This document shows, one piece after another, positions 51,605 to 60,279 of a DNA stretch of 62,247 bases; the stretch's first letter is position 1, and every line of letters starts with the position of its first letter. Source of the DNA: Fidelibacterota bacterium (lineage in GTDB: Bacteria; Pseudomonadota; Alphaproteobacteria; Rhodospirillales; Rhodospirillaceae); assembly GCA_947476275.1 (NCBI GenBank), contig CANJPQ010000024.1, forward strand, positions 1 to 62,247, written 5' to 3'. The position numbers were made by a program, and so were the translations under genes. Below the pieces are notes generated by a model. The model searched no databases. It was given only the letters and a program-made list of their open reading frames with translations, and was not told the origin of the DNA.

Positions 51605-52558
51605 TTACTTCTTGTCCTCGGCCTTGGGCGCGAGCAGCGCGCGCACGCGCCCCGGGGGCGGCGCCACGCCTTGCCCCTTGGCCTCGGCCGCGCTGCCGTA
51701 CAGGCGCGTCACACCGCCCTTCACATTGACCACCGCGTATCCGCCGTTGAGCTGGTTGTTGTCGCGTGTGAGTTTGACATTGCCGTCGACCGTCGCCATG
51801 CCGGTGTCGAGGTTGTAGTTGGCGCGTTCACCGCGCACGACTTCGTTCGACGTGGTGAGCACCACATTTCCCGCGCCTTGGAGAAACACCAGATCGCGGC
51901 CTTTGGAGGACGGCAGTTTCGTATCGGCGGCCTTCTTGCCGACCGGCGCCTTGGTCGCCGGCGCGGACGCGTCGGTTTCGCGGAAGAACGCGGTAAGCTT
52001 GTCGGCTTTGATCCGGCGCCCGTCTTTGGCTTTGGTTTCGATGGCCAGCGCATCGCCCTCGGCAACGGCGACATTCTCTTCGGACCAGTATTGAATCGCG
52101 CGATTGGCCGTGACCGTGCCGTCGTTGGTGGTCAGGGTCACCAGCTCGCCTTCCATCACCAGCACCTTCTTGTCGAAGTCGTAGACCGCGGCCTGGCCGG
52201 TGGCGGTTTCATCCTTCGACCGGATGGTGACCTTGCCCGAGGCGTCGACGCGATAGACCTCGCTCGAATTCTCGTCGGACGCGCTCTCGCCGGCGCGCTG
52301 CGTTTTGGGCTTGGTGCGATAGTGTGCCACGAGTTCGTCGGCATTCACCGTCACGTCGCCCTGCACGGCCTGTGCGTCGCCGCGGGCAATGAACTTCTGA
52401 TCGGTCTGTTGCCACTCAAGGCCCTGTTGCGCGGTCACGGTGATGGGCTTGTCCGGATCTTTGGAGGAGAACGACAGCCCTTGCGCATATGCCATTGGCG
52501 ACGCAAGGCCGAGCGTCACAACGCTGGCAAGAAACGTGGGCGCGCGAAAAAGGTTCAT
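51605..52558 (-). CDS. lptA: LPS bridge protein LptA
   Basis: A 317-residue exported protein (signal MNLFRAPTFLASVVTLGLASPMAYA). It contains the OstA/LptA repeated beta-jellyroll: TAQQGLEWQQTDQKFIARGDAQAVQGDVTVNADELVAHY in outline, then AVYDFDKKVLVMEGELVTLT. A longer C-terminal part than in enterobacterial LptA (about 185 residues) fits alphaproteobacteria, where it extends across the periplasm. Order lptC-lptA-lptB supports it. The last 15 residues (RVRALLAPKAEDKK) are charged. Confidence 0.9.
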   Translation of the reverse strand: MNLFRAPTFLASVVTLGLASPMAYAQGLSFSSKDPDKPITVTAQQGLEWQQTDQKFIARGDAQAVQGDVTVNADELVAHYRTKPKTQRAGESASDENSSEVYRVDASGKVTIRSKDETATGQAAVYDFDKKVLVMEGELVTLTTNDGTVTANRAIQYWSEENVAVAEGDALAIETKAKDGRRIKADKLTAFFRETDASAPATKAPVGKKAADTKLPSSKGRDLVFLQGAGNVVLTTSNEVVRGERANYNLDTGMATVDGNVKLTRDNNQLNGGYAVVNVKGGVTRLYGSAAEAKGQGVAPPPGRVRALLAPKAEDKK

Positions 52559-52564
52559 CGTGGC

Positions 52565-53377
52565 TTACCGGAAGTTGCCGGCGCGGGAGCTTGCGCCGCG
52601 GGGGGGTGAGGCGGGTTTCGTTTCGGCAGGCTTCGTTTCGCCGGTCTTGGTTTCGCCGGTCTTGGTTTCAACCGGCTTGGTCTCGGCGGTTTTCTCGCCG
52701 TTCAGCACCAGTTTCGCCGGCCCGGTGAAGATGATGACGTTGTCGCTCTGGCGCGCCCTGAAGCCGGCGGCTTCGATGTCGCCCATGCTGCCCTTACCGG
52801 TGACCGGCGCATCGCCGCTGGCGGTGCTTTCCTTCAGCATCACCCGCGCTTGCGAGGTGTGCATTTCGTAGCCGTCCTTCTGCACCAGATCCACCTGGCC
52901 GCCGAGATCGAGAATCTCCTGCGTGCGGTCGTACACGCCGTTAGTCGCGTTTAGGTTCACGCGGCGACCGTCCTTCATGGACATCTCGGCCTTCGGTCCG
53001 GTGAGGTCGATCAGTTTGTCAGGCGCCGGACGCTCCTTGACCATGTCCGCCATGATCGAGAACGGCTCGCCTTTGTCGTCGGTGCCGAAGTAGCGCGCGT
53101 TCTGCATACTGAGCGTATCGCCAATATCGGTGATGTTCTTGAGGCCTATTCGGAAGCGCTCTGACTCGGCGCGGAACTGGGGCAGCAGCAATACGAGCAG
53201 CAGGATCACGCCGGCCGCCACGGGTAGGCCGATCTTCATGCGCTGCACGAAGCGGGTGTACTGGGCGACCGATTGGCGCACTTGCACTTCGCGCGGCTGC
53301 CACACCGCGTCGCTGTGTTGCTTGCGCTCACCGGCGGGAACTGGATTTGGGCGCGGGCCTTCGCCGTCGGCGGTCAT
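52565..53377 (-). CDS. lptC: LPS export protein LptC with a repetitive C-terminal tail
   Basis: The 270-residue protein has an N-terminal cytoplasmic stretch, a membrane helix (MKIGLPVAAGVILLLVLLLP) and the LptC periplasmic beta-domain (QNARYFGTDDKGEPFSIMADM in part; VNLNATNGVYDRTQEILDLGGQVDLV in part). After the domain comes a tail of about 40 residues made of KTGET/KPAET-type five-residue repeats that ends in PRGASSRAGNFR. The fold order and neighbours are normal. The tail is unusual. Its start overlaps the end of kdsD by four bases. Confidence 0.88.
   Translation of the reverse strand: MTADGEGPRPNPVPAGERKQHSDAVWQPREVQVRQSVAQYTRFVQRMKIGLPVAAGVILLLVLLLPQFRAESERFRIGLKNITDIGDTLSMQNARYFGTDDKGEPFSIMADMVKERPAPDKLIDLTGPKAEMSMKDGRRVNLNATNGVYDRTQEILDLGGQVDLVQKDGYEMHTSQARVMLKESTASGDAPVTGKGSMGDIEAAGFRARQSDNVIIFTGPAKLVLNGEKTAETKPVETKTGETKTGETKPAETKPASPPRGASSRAGNFR
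52617..52690. repeat. lptC: Minisatellite of 15-bp units in the lptC 3' end
   Basis: On the plus strand the unit reads about TTGGTTTCGCCGGTC and occurs roughly five times with a few mismatches (52617-52690). It translates on the minus strand to five-residue repeats (KTGET, KPAET, KPVET). The unit keeps the reading frame, so copy number can vary without breaking the gene. Confidence 0.75.
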
Positions 53378-54354
53378 GCCGCACCTGCGCGCAGGATATC
53401 GTGCATGCGGATGATGCCGACCGGTTTGTCGTGCTCGACCACGAACATCGCCGTGATCTTCGATTCATTCATGCGCCGCAGACCTTCCGCGGCCAACACA
53501 TTCGGGCCGATGGTTTTGGGCGCGCGCGTCATCACATCCACGGCGTTCATGACGAAGAGATCACCCGATCCCTTTTGCATGTGACGCCGCAAGTCGCCGT
53601 CGGTGACGATCCCGACCAGCTTTCCGTCGGCCCCGGTCACCGCCGCCACGCCGAAAGTTTTGTTGGTCATCACCAACACCACCTCGGACATCGGCGTGCG
53701 CTCGGTCACCAGCGGCAGTTCGCTGCCGCTGTGCATGAGTTCGGACACCTTGAACAGCTTGCGCCCCAGATGGCCGCCGGGATGCAGCACTTTGTAATCG
53801 TCGGCGGAGAAGCCGCGACGCTCCAGCAAGGCGACAGCAATGGCGTCGCCCAGCGCCAGCGTCAGGGTCGTCGATGTGGTCGGCGCTTCGACGATCGCGC
53901 AAGCCTCTCCCACCGGCGGCAAAAGCAAGACGACATCCGCGCCGGCGGCAAGCGACGACGGACTGCGGCTGGTGATGGCAATCAACGGAATTCCAAAACG
54001 GCGGGTGTAAGCGACCACGTCGCGCATCTCGCCGGTCTCGCCGGAATTGGAGATCGCGATCACCGCGTCGCCCTTGGCGATCATGCCCATGTCGCCGTGG
54101 CTGGCCTCGCCGGCATGGACGAAGAAGGCGGGCGTGCCGGTGGAGGCCAGGGTGGCTGCGATCTTGCGCCCGACGTGACCGCTCTTGCCGACCCCCGAGA
54201 CGATCACCCGGCCGGTGACGGCGGCGAGCGTATCGAGGCATTGAACGAAGTTCGCGCCCAGGCTCGCGCTCAACGCGCCAAGGCCATCGCGGGCGTGTTC
54301 AAGCACCCGGCGGGCGGAGTCTAGATCGGCGGTTGAAGGTGAGGCTTTGTCCAT
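53374..54354 (-). CDS. kdsD: D-arabinose-5-phosphate isomerase (KdsD/KpsF type)
   Basis: The preferred start is ATG 54354 (MDKASPSTADL), giving 326 residues; ATG 54390 is in frame but less typical. It has a SIS domain (IVSGVGKSGHVGRKIAATLAS in part, FVHAGEASHGDMGMI, ISNSGETGEM) and two CBS motifs near the C-terminus (FGVAAVTGADGKLVGIVTDGDLRR in part, and MFVVEHDKPVGIIRMHD). It makes the arabinose-5-phosphate used for Kdo, so it belongs with the lpt genes. The SIS plus two CBS layout is the KdsD form. Confidence 0.94.
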   Translation of the reverse strand: MDKASPSTADLDSARRVLEHARDGLGALSASLGANFVQCLDTLAAVTGRVIVSGVGKSGHVGRKIAATLASTGTPAFFVHAGEASHGDMGMIAKGDAVIAISNSGETGEMRDVVAYTRRFGIPLIAITSRSPSSLAAGADVVLLLPPVGEACAIVEAPTTSTTLTLALGDAIAVALLERRGFSADDYKVLHPGGHLGRKLFKVSELMHSGSELPLVTERTPMSEVVLVMTNKTFGVAAVTGADGKLVGIVTDGDLRRHMQKGSGDLFVMNAVDVMTRAPKTIGPNVLAAEGLRRMNESKITAMFVVEHDKPVGIIRMHDILRAGAA

Positions 54355-54561
54355 CACAAGGGACGCGGGGGCGCTCCGGATAGGGCTCAAAACTGCAATT
54401 TTCGGGCCAATGGGGCACTAAAGTGCACCGCAAAAAGCGTGCCAGTATCCTCCCGCCCTGCCCGAGGGTCAACGGCGGGTGGCCCGATTAGGCCCTAAAT
54501 ATGGTTAAATTCCGGTTGCGGACCAAGGAGATAGCCCGTCGTCCGCTTGGACTCGGGATCG

Positions 54562-55170
54562 TTAGTGGGCGAAGATGTCGTCGTCGGCCCAGCCGGCGAC
54601 GTCAAGGGCGGCACGATCCGGAAGGAAACCGAAGCACGCCTCCGCCAGGGCCGTCCGCCCTTCCCGCTTCAACAGCCGTTCCATCTCCGCCTTCAGCTGG
54701 TGAAGGTAAAGGACGTCGGACGCGGCATAGTCCACCTGCTCCTGGGTGAGTTTGTCCGCCGCCCAATCTGAGCTCTGCTGCTGCTTGGAGATTTCGACGC
54801 CCAGCAGCTCTTTGCACAGGTCTTTCAGGCCGTGTTTGTCGGTGTTGGTGCGCACCAGGCGCGAAGCCGTGCGCGTGCAGAATACCGGCGCGACCCGCAC
54901 GCCCAGATACTTCTGCGCCATCGCCAGATCGAACCGGGCGAAGTGAAAGATCTTCAACAACGACGGATCCGCCAGCACCGCCGTGAGACGCGGCGCCGGC
55001 GTGTTCGGCAGGATTTGTACGAGATGGGCGTGCCCGTCGCCGGCGGAGATCTGCACCACGCACAGGCGGTCGCGTTCGAGCCGCAGACCCATGGTCTCCG
55101 TATCGACGGCAATGCTGCCCTTGAAGGTGACGTTAGCGGGCAGGTCCCCGCGATGGACGTGGTTGGTCAC
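54562..55170 (-). CDS. rnd: Ribonuclease D-type 3'-5' exonuclease
   Basis: The preferred start is GTG 55170 (MTNHVHRGDLP). The 202 residues make a single DEDDy exonuclease domain: AVDTETMGL (exo I, Asp and Glu), KIFHFARFDLAMAQ (exo II) and YAASDVLYLH (exo III with Tyr and Asp). The HRDC domains of E. coli RNase D are missing, as in the short alphaproteobacterial forms. It follows an unusual upstream region (55171-55548) in which a repeated promoter element and tandem hairpins lie. Confidence 0.88.
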   Translation of the reverse strand: MTNHVHRGDLPANVTFKGSIAVDTETMGLRLERDRLCVVQISAGDGHAHLVQILPNTPAPRLTAVLADPSLLKIFHFARFDLAMAQKYLGVRVAPVFCTRTASRLVRTNTDKHGLKDLCKELLGVEISKQQQSSDWAADKLTQEQVDYAASDVLYLHQLKAEMERLLKREGRTALAEACFGFLPDRAALDVAGWADDDIFAH

Positions 55171-55253
55171 AGCGTGCAGTCCGTTGAGGCGATGATCAGC
55201 AAGCTGTCTATACGACCACCGACCCCTTGAACAGCGCGGGGGTTTTTCGACGG

Positions 55254-55304
55254 GAACTGCACAGACCGTGAGCGTGGACGGAAATGGCGCGCGGGGGTAT
55301 GTTC
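55254..55304 (+). promoter_or_regulatory. Copy 1 of a duplicated promoter-like element
   Basis: The 27-bp block GAACTGCACAGACCGTGAGC plus GTGGACG (55254-55280) is matched with one mismatch by 60490-60516. In both places TATGTTC starts exactly 18 bases after the block (55298 and 60534), which fits a -10 box (TATGTT) with a -35-like TGGACG inside the block. An ATG follows 36-42 bases after the -10 in both copies. It is upstream of the FkbM-like gene. Confidence 0.6.
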
Positions 55305-55360
55305 TGTCTTTGTTCCCAGGCGCGGCGCAGAGGACCAGAATGAAATCGCGCTGCAATTTT

Positions 55361-55438
55361 TTCGCGCGTAATTCGCGCGTAAATGCGCGCGGGAGTCCAA
55401 AAATTTCACCGCGTAATCACCGCGTAAATACGCGGTGG
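55361..55438 (+). repeat. Two tandem hairpin repeats with compensating stem changes
   Basis: Unit A (55361-55391) reads CGCGCG-TAATT-CGCGCG-TAAATG-CGCGCG, and unit B (55407-55437) reads CACCGCG-TAAT-CACCGCG-TAAATA-CGCGGTG. In each the last two arms pair, over a six-base loop (TAAATG or TAAATA). The stem sequences differ but remain complementary, while the loop and linker are conserved. A function in RNA or in protein binding is inferred. The 378-bp gap 55171-55548 otherwise shows no recognised gene. Confidence 0.6.
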
Positions 55439-55548
55439 AACCCGCAATCGCCCGCGCCTACTTTGCGCCCCGACGTGGATAAGCAAGGAACCGTAACATC
55501 CAATACCTCCCCCACCCGAGTTGCCAGATTCCCGGCCTCGCCGCGATT

Positions 55549-56175
55549 ATGGAAGAACGGTTCGGCCTGCGCGCCGACGGCGCGTTCGTGGAGGTCGGCG
55601 CCGCCGATGGGCAGACCTTCAGCAACACCAGCTTCCTCGCCGATCTCGGCTGGCGCGGGTTGTACATCGAACCGGTGCCGCAGTTTGCTGCGGCGTGCGC
55701 GAAGCGTCATCGCCAGAACGCCCGGGTTCAGGTCGCGCAATGCGCCATCGGTCAGCAGGAGCAGATGATCGAACTGCATTTCGGCAGCGTGCTAACGACG
55801 GCCGACGCCGCCACGCGCGAGGCCTACGGGCAGATCGAATGGGCGAAGTCATTCCATCAGGGGCAAACGCTGCAGGTCCAACAGATGCCGCTCGCCAAAG
55901 TTCTGCAAGCTGCCCAGATGCCCAACCGCTTCGAGCTCCTGGTGGTGGATGTCGAAGGCGGCGAGGAAAGCGTGTTCAATTCCTTTTCGCTGACGGAATG
56001 GCGGCCGCGGATGATGATCGTGGAGATCGAGGATGCACATCCCTCGTTCCAGCAGTTCCCCGCTATCACGGCCCGCGCGCGCGCCTTGCGTGAACGCCTG
56101 ATGGGCGCGGGCTACAGCGAGATCTTCCGCGATGAGATCAATACGATCTTCTGGGACACCGGCGCGCCGGCGTGA
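55549..56175 (+). CDS. FkbM-family methyltransferase
   Basis: The 208-residue protein from ATG 55549 has FVEVGAADGQTFSNTSFLADLGWRG (in part), LYIEPVPQFAAAC, VDVEGGEESVFNSF and the C-terminal EIFRDEINTIFWD. It is the FkbM class, SAM-dependent O-methyltransferases acting on sugars. The frame is open back to 55483 and reads NIQYLPHPSCQIPGLAAI just before the ATG. That stretch matches the usual N-terminus of the family, but it contains no ATG, GTG or TTG. Either the gene lost its natural start or the family N-terminus is not needed. Confidence 0.75.
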   Translation: MEERFGLRADGAFVEVGAADGQTFSNTSFLADLGWRGLYIEPVPQFAAACAKRHRQNARVQVAQCAIGQQEQMIELHFGSVLTTADAATREAYGQIEWAKSFHQGQTLQVQQMPLAKVLQAAQMPNRFELLVVDVEGGEESVFNSFSLTEWRPRMMIVEIEDAHPSFQQFPAITARARALRERLMGAGYSEIFRDEINTIFWDTGAPA

Positions 56176-56182
56176 GCAGCCC

Positions 56183-57679
56183 TCACTTCGGCCGCTTGGC
56201 GAGGTCTTGAAACCGCAGCAAGCCGAACGGCGCGGCATAGGGCAGCATCCGCGCGCCGGCAACGTCGAAGCGGATGCTGGGGAATAGAAGGATCGCCGCC
56301 GGATCTTCGAGCAAAGCCGCGAACAGCGCGCGGGTTTTGGCGAGCCGGACCTCGCGGTCGGAGGTCTCGCGCGCCTCGACGATCTTGTCGGCCATGGCGC
56401 GGTCGCAGTTAAACGGCTTCACCCACAGGCAGGAGTGCGTCTCCAATGCCTCGAGTGCGTCGAAGGTGGGCATGGCGTTGTAGGCGAAGTTGAACATCGG
56501 CGCTTCCCACTTGCCGCCGTAGAGCCCCTCGTTCTGCCACTGCAGGATCGGCACCTGGATGATGCGCACGCTCACGTCGACGGCGGCAAGATCGGAAATG
56601 ATCTGCTGATGGATCGCCGCCTGCTCTGTGCCATCGGTCCACAGCTCGATCGCGGTCTCGAAGCCGTTGGGATAGCCCGCGTCCTTCAACAGGGCTTTCG
56701 CTTTGGCCGGATCGTATGCATACGCCGGTGGCAAATTCGCCGTATAGCCGAACGTGCCCAACGGCGCGAACTGTGTGGCAGGCGATGTGGCGCCATGAAC
56801 GAACGCCGCGATCAACGGCGCTTTGTTGACGGCATAGTTGAGCGCCTGGCGCACGCGCTTGTCCTTCAGCGGCGTGTCCATCGTGGTCACGAACGGCACC
56901 GCATCGACGCTGCCGATATCGTAGGCGAGCAGCCGCGCGCCGGCGCCTTCGATCGCTTCGGCAATGCTGGGCCCGGTGTTGAACGCGATGTCCGCCGCGC
57001 CGGAGATAACGGCCTGGGTGCGCGCGATGGCGTCGCCCACCGGCACGAAATGCAGTTCATCCCACTGCGGCTTGCGCCACGCATTGGGATTGACGACCAA
57101 GACGGTGCGCGTGCGCTCCATTTTCTGCGCCATGAAGGGACCGGTGCCATGGGGCATCTTCGCGAACCCGACGCGGCCCACGGCTGTAAAGTACTTCGGC
57201 GGCACCATGCGCACGGTGCGCATTCTGGCCGGCAGCATCGCATCCGGACGCATCGTGCGGATGACGATCTTGTGGTCCGTCAGTCGTTCGACCACTGCGA
57301 TGTTGCGCACATGACGGCGGATCGGAAAGCTCACGGCCTCGTCGGACTGCAGGAATGCGATGGCCTGGATGACAGCGTCGGCGTTGAACGGCTCACCGTT
57401 GGAGAAGCTCACGCCCTCACGCAGATCGAATTCCCAGGTCAGCGGATCTTTCGCACGCCACCCAGTCGCGAGCGCTGGGCGAATCGCGCCGCCTTCGGCA
57501 ACTTCGGTCAGCGCATCGAACAGGGCCGGCAGATAGCGCGACGATACCCAATCGATGTAGATGTTCGGGAAGCCGCGCAGCGGCACGACATCCTGCATCG
57601 TGATGACGATGGGATCCTTTGCCTGCGCCGGCAAGGCAAGCGCTGCAACAATCAGGGCAATGCAAGCGCGCAACATCAC
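56183..57679 (-). CDS. ABC transporter solute-binding protein, family 5 (peptide/nickel class)
   Basis: The 498-residue protein has a signal peptide (MMLRACIALIVAALALPAQA). It contains the family-5 motifs: WEFDLREGVSFSNGEPFNADAV (in part), ELHFVPVGDAIARTQAVISGAADIA (in part), LNYAVNKAPLIA and DAGYPNGFETAIELW. No permease or ATPase lies next to it, although two related binding proteins and a flavin monooxygenase do. Transport genes may be elsewhere, or the protein may deliver substrate to a periplasmic or TonB-dependent system. Ligand unknown. Its ATG overlaps the monooxygenase gene end by four bases. Confidence 0.88.
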   Translation of the reverse strand: MMLRACIALIVAALALPAQAKDPIVITMQDVVPLRGFPNIYIDWVSSRYLPALFDALTEVAEGGAIRPALATGWRAKDPLTWEFDLREGVSFSNGEPFNADAVIQAIAFLQSDEAVSFPIRRHVRNIAVVERLTDHKIVIRTMRPDAMLPARMRTVRMVPPKYFTAVGRVGFAKMPHGTGPFMAQKMERTRTVLVVNPNAWRKPQWDELHFVPVGDAIARTQAVISGAADIAFNTGPSIAEAIEGAGARLLAYDIGSVDAVPFVTTMDTPLKDKRVRQALNYAVNKAPLIAAFVHGATSPATQFAPLGTFGYTANLPPAYAYDPAKAKALLKDAGYPNGFETAIELWTDGTEQAAIHQQIISDLAAVDVSVRIIQVPILQWQNEGLYGGKWEAPMFNFAYNAMPTFDALEALETHSCLWVKPFNCDRAMADKIVEARETSDREVRLAKTRALFAALLEDPAAILLFPSIRFDVAGARMLPYAAPFGLLRFQDLAKRPK

Positions 57680-58770
57680 GCGGCTGCGCGGTCGCGTTCG
57701 GCGACGCGCTCCTTCAGGAGGCGGATCACCGTGCGGCCCTGCAGCTCGATATCGGCCAGAGGTTCGCCGAAACCGCGCACAAAGAAGCTGGTGACGCCGA
57801 GCTCGTAGTAGCGCATCAGGGAGTCGACGATTTGTTCGGGCGTACCGACGAAAGCATGCGCGATGCGGCCCTTGGAGGCGCGCTTGGTGCCGGTCCAGAG
57901 GTTGGTGTCGATCACGCGGTCGGCTTCCGCAGCCGCGGCCTCGACGCCTTTCTCGACCGCGATCTTGGTCGAGAGGCTCGCGTCTTTTCGTCCGCCGCCG
58001 AGGCTGACCAGCTTGGCGTCGGTTTCGGCGGCGAGTTCCGCCGCGACCTCATGTGCCCGTTCCCAGGCCTGCGCTTCGGTCTCGCCGACGATCACGCGCG
58101 CACCGCCTTGGAACGTGAGCGTGCGGCCGTGCTCCGCCGCAAACCCGCGCACCTTGTCGATCAGCGCCCCGGTTTCCGCCACGGACGTCATGGCAAGGGA
58201 GTAGATGTCGGCGCATTCACCGGCGAAGCGCAAGGACTCCTCCGAGCTGCCGCCCCAATACACCGGCAGACCCTTGGGATTGACTGGCCGCAACTGACTG
58301 AGCGCGTTCGTGAACGTGTAGAACTCGCCGGCGTGGTCGAACGGTTTGTCCGAGGTCCACATGCGCCGCAGGATCTGCGCGTACTCGCGGCTGCGGCGAT
58401 AGCGATCTGCCTTGGCGGTGAAATCGCCGTCGCAGGCAAGTTCGCTGTCGTTGCCGCCGGTGATGACGTGAATGCCGGCACGGCCGCCGCTGATATGGTC
58501 GAGCGTGGCGAACATGCGCGCCGCCATGGTCGGCGCCACAAAGCCAGGGCGATGCGCCACCATCACCGCGAGGTTTTTGGTGACGCTGGTCACCCAGGTC
58601 GCGAGCGGCATGCTGTCGGGCCAGAACGTGCTTTGCGCAACGAGCACGCGGTCATAGCCGCAGGTGTCGAACTTCTGCACCAGCTCCTGCATGAACGGCA
58701 CATCGAAATCGTTCGGCACGACGCGATCCGTCGGCTTGAACATCAATACGCCGACGACTTCAACCGGCAT
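57676..58770 (-). CDS. LLM-class flavin-dependent monooxygenase, SsuD-like
   Basis: The 364-residue protein is a bacterial luciferase-like TIM barrel with the SsuD/MsuD family sequence FDTCGYDRVLVAQSTFWPDS (in part), MVAHRPGFVAP, NVITGGNDSE-like HVITGGNDSELACDGDF, and VYWGGSSEESLRFAGE. It should use FMNH2 and O2 to oxidise an organosulfur compound or a similar donor. No flavin reductase is next to it. The neighbours, two solute-binding proteins, suggest uptake and oxidation of one small compound. Confidence 0.85.
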   Translation of the reverse strand: MPVEVVGVLMFKPTDRVVPNDFDVPFMQELVQKFDTCGYDRVLVAQSTFWPDSMPLATWVTSVTKNLAVMVAHRPGFVAPTMAARMFATLDHISGGRAGIHVITGGNDSELACDGDFTAKADRYRRSREYAQILRRMWTSDKPFDHAGEFYTFTNALSQLRPVNPKGLPVYWGGSSEESLRFAGECADIYSLAMTSVAETGALIDKVRGFAAEHGRTLTFQGGARVIVGETEAQAWERAHEVAAELAAETDAKLVSLGGGRKDASLSTKIAVEKGVEAAAAEADRVIDTNLWTGTKRASKGRIAHAFVGTPEQIVDSLMRYYELGVTSFFVRGFGEPLADIELQGRTVIRLLKERVAERDRAAA

Positions 58771-58785
58771 CGGCCTCTTCCCTTC

Positions 58786-60279
58786 TCACGGCGCGACCTC
58801 GATCAGATCGTAGCGGACAAACCCGAGCGGTGCCGGGAATGCTTTTACGCGCGAACCCAGACCGACAAGCTTGAAACTTTCATGGAGCAGGATCCCCGGC
58901 GCAGACTCGCGCACCTGCGCCATGATCGCGCGCGTGCGCGCCTCGCGCTCATCGCGGCTGGCCAAGCCTTGAACCTCGATCACCTGACTGGCGATGCTTT
59001 CGTCGCAGTGCCACGGATGGGCCCACAGACAGGAATGCACGTGCAGGGGCGCGAGCGCGTCCAGGGACGGCGCGGCCGGATAGCCGAAGTAAAAGGCAAG
59101 CCCGTGCCACGTGCCTTGATAGTAGTTCGCCGTGAAAGCGGGCACGGGGATGTTGTTGAGCGTGACGCGCACGCCGACGGCGCGCAAATCCGCTGCAACC
59201 TGCTCGTACGGCGCGCTATCCACAGAGTTCATGAGTTCCACGGGGAACGCGAAGCCATTGGGGTAACCGGCCTCAGCCAGCAGCGCTTTTGCCTTTGGTG
59301 GATCGTACGGATACGGCACCGCCAAGGCCGGGTCGTAGCCGAAGGTCACGCGGCTGGCGTATTGCGTTGCCGGCTTGGTATAGCCGTTCAGCAATTCATC
59401 GACGATGGCTTGCTTGTTGACGGCATAGTTGAGCGCTTGGCGCACGCGCACATCCTGGACCGGCGACGGCTTCACGGTGACGAACTGGAGCGTGTCCACG
59501 CTGCCGGTGGCGAAGGGCTCCACGCGTCCGCCCGTATCGGCGACAATGCTTGCGTCTTCCACCCGCACGTCGAGCGCAACATCGACCTGAGCCGACGCCA
59601 GGGCCTGCACGCGCGTCGTCGGATCCGGCAGCGCGACGATGACGAGTTCATCGACACGCGCCGGCCGCCACGCGTTGGGATTGCGCACGAGGTCTACCCG
59701 CACCGGCGACCGGCTTTTTTCCGTGAACGGACCGGTGCCGACGGGCGCGCGATTGAAACCGCTGGCGCCGACCTTCTGAAAATAGAGACGCGGCAGGATT
59801 TTGATGCTCACCAGCTTGTTGGGGAGCATCACGTCCGGACGATCCGTGGTGATGGCCACCTGGAGAGCGCCGCGCGCCTCCGCACGCACCACGTTTTGCA
59901 CCTCCCGGTAGGCGGAGGCGCGGCGCCCGTCCGCGCTGAGGAGATAGCCAATCGTCGCGGCCACCGCAGCGGCGTCGCAGGGCTCGCCGTTGGAGAACTG
60001 CACGCCGGGCCGCAGATCGAAGATCCATGTCGTCGGCGTCTCCGCTCTCCAGGACAGCGCCAACGCCGGCGCGAGCTTGGCTTGCGGATCGAGTTCGGTG
60101 AGCGCGTCGAATTGTGCGGGATGCACGGCGTAAGGCGGAAAGCCCGTCGCCTGCAGGGGATACGGCACGTTGAGCCGATTGGGATCGGTGATGACCGTCG
60201 CGATCGTCAGCCGCGTTGCGGCCTGGGCGCCACTCGCCAGCAGGATCGCGGCGGCCACGGCGATGCGCGCAAGTCTCAT
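58786..60279 (-). CDS. ABC transporter solute-binding protein, family 5, second copy
   Basis: The 497-residue protein is paralogous to the 56183-57679 product: signal MRLARIAVAAAILLASGAQA, then WIFDLRPGVQFSNGEPCDAA, RQALNYAVNKQAIVDELL and EAGYPNGFAFPVELM. Both share the sequence NAWRxxxxDEL near the middle. The gene starts the minus-strand operon containing the monooxygenase and first binding protein. Having two binding proteins but no permease is unusual. A small ORF (60276-60401) ends inside its start codon. Confidence 0.86.
   Translation of the reverse strand: MRLARIAVAAAILLASGAQAATRLTIATVITDPNRLNVPYPLQATGFPPYAVHPAQFDALTELDPQAKLAPALALSWRAETPTTWIFDLRPGVQFSNGEPCDAAAVAATIGYLLSADGRRASAYREVQNVVRAEARGALQVAITTDRPDVMLPNKLVSIKILPRLYFQKVGASGFNRAPVGTGPFTEKSRSPVRVDLVRNPNAWRPARVDELVIVALPDPTTRVQALASAQVDVALDVRVEDASIVADTGGRVEPFATGSVDTLQFVTVKPSPVQDVRVRQALNYAVNKQAIVDELLNGYTKPATQYASRVTFGYDPALAVPYPYDPPKAKALLAEAGYPNGFAFPVELMNSVDSAPYEQVAADLRAVGVRVTLNNIPVPAFTANYYQGTWHGLAFYFGYPAAPSLDALAPLHVHSCLWAHPWHCDESIASQVIEVQGLASRDEREARTRAIMAQVRESAPGILLHESFKLVGLGSRVKAFPAPLGFVRYDLIEVAP

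Noticed and set aside
52617-55438. CRISPR arrays
   Set aside because: The repeats in lptC and at 55361 have no unique spacers of regular length; no cas genes were seen in the window.
55340-55768. A plus-strand ORF starting at ATG 55340 after the duplicated promoter
   Set aside because: It would run out of frame through the FkbM gene, and its repeated ARNSRVNARG-type text is produced by the hairpin DNA itself; it may instead be an untranslated leader.
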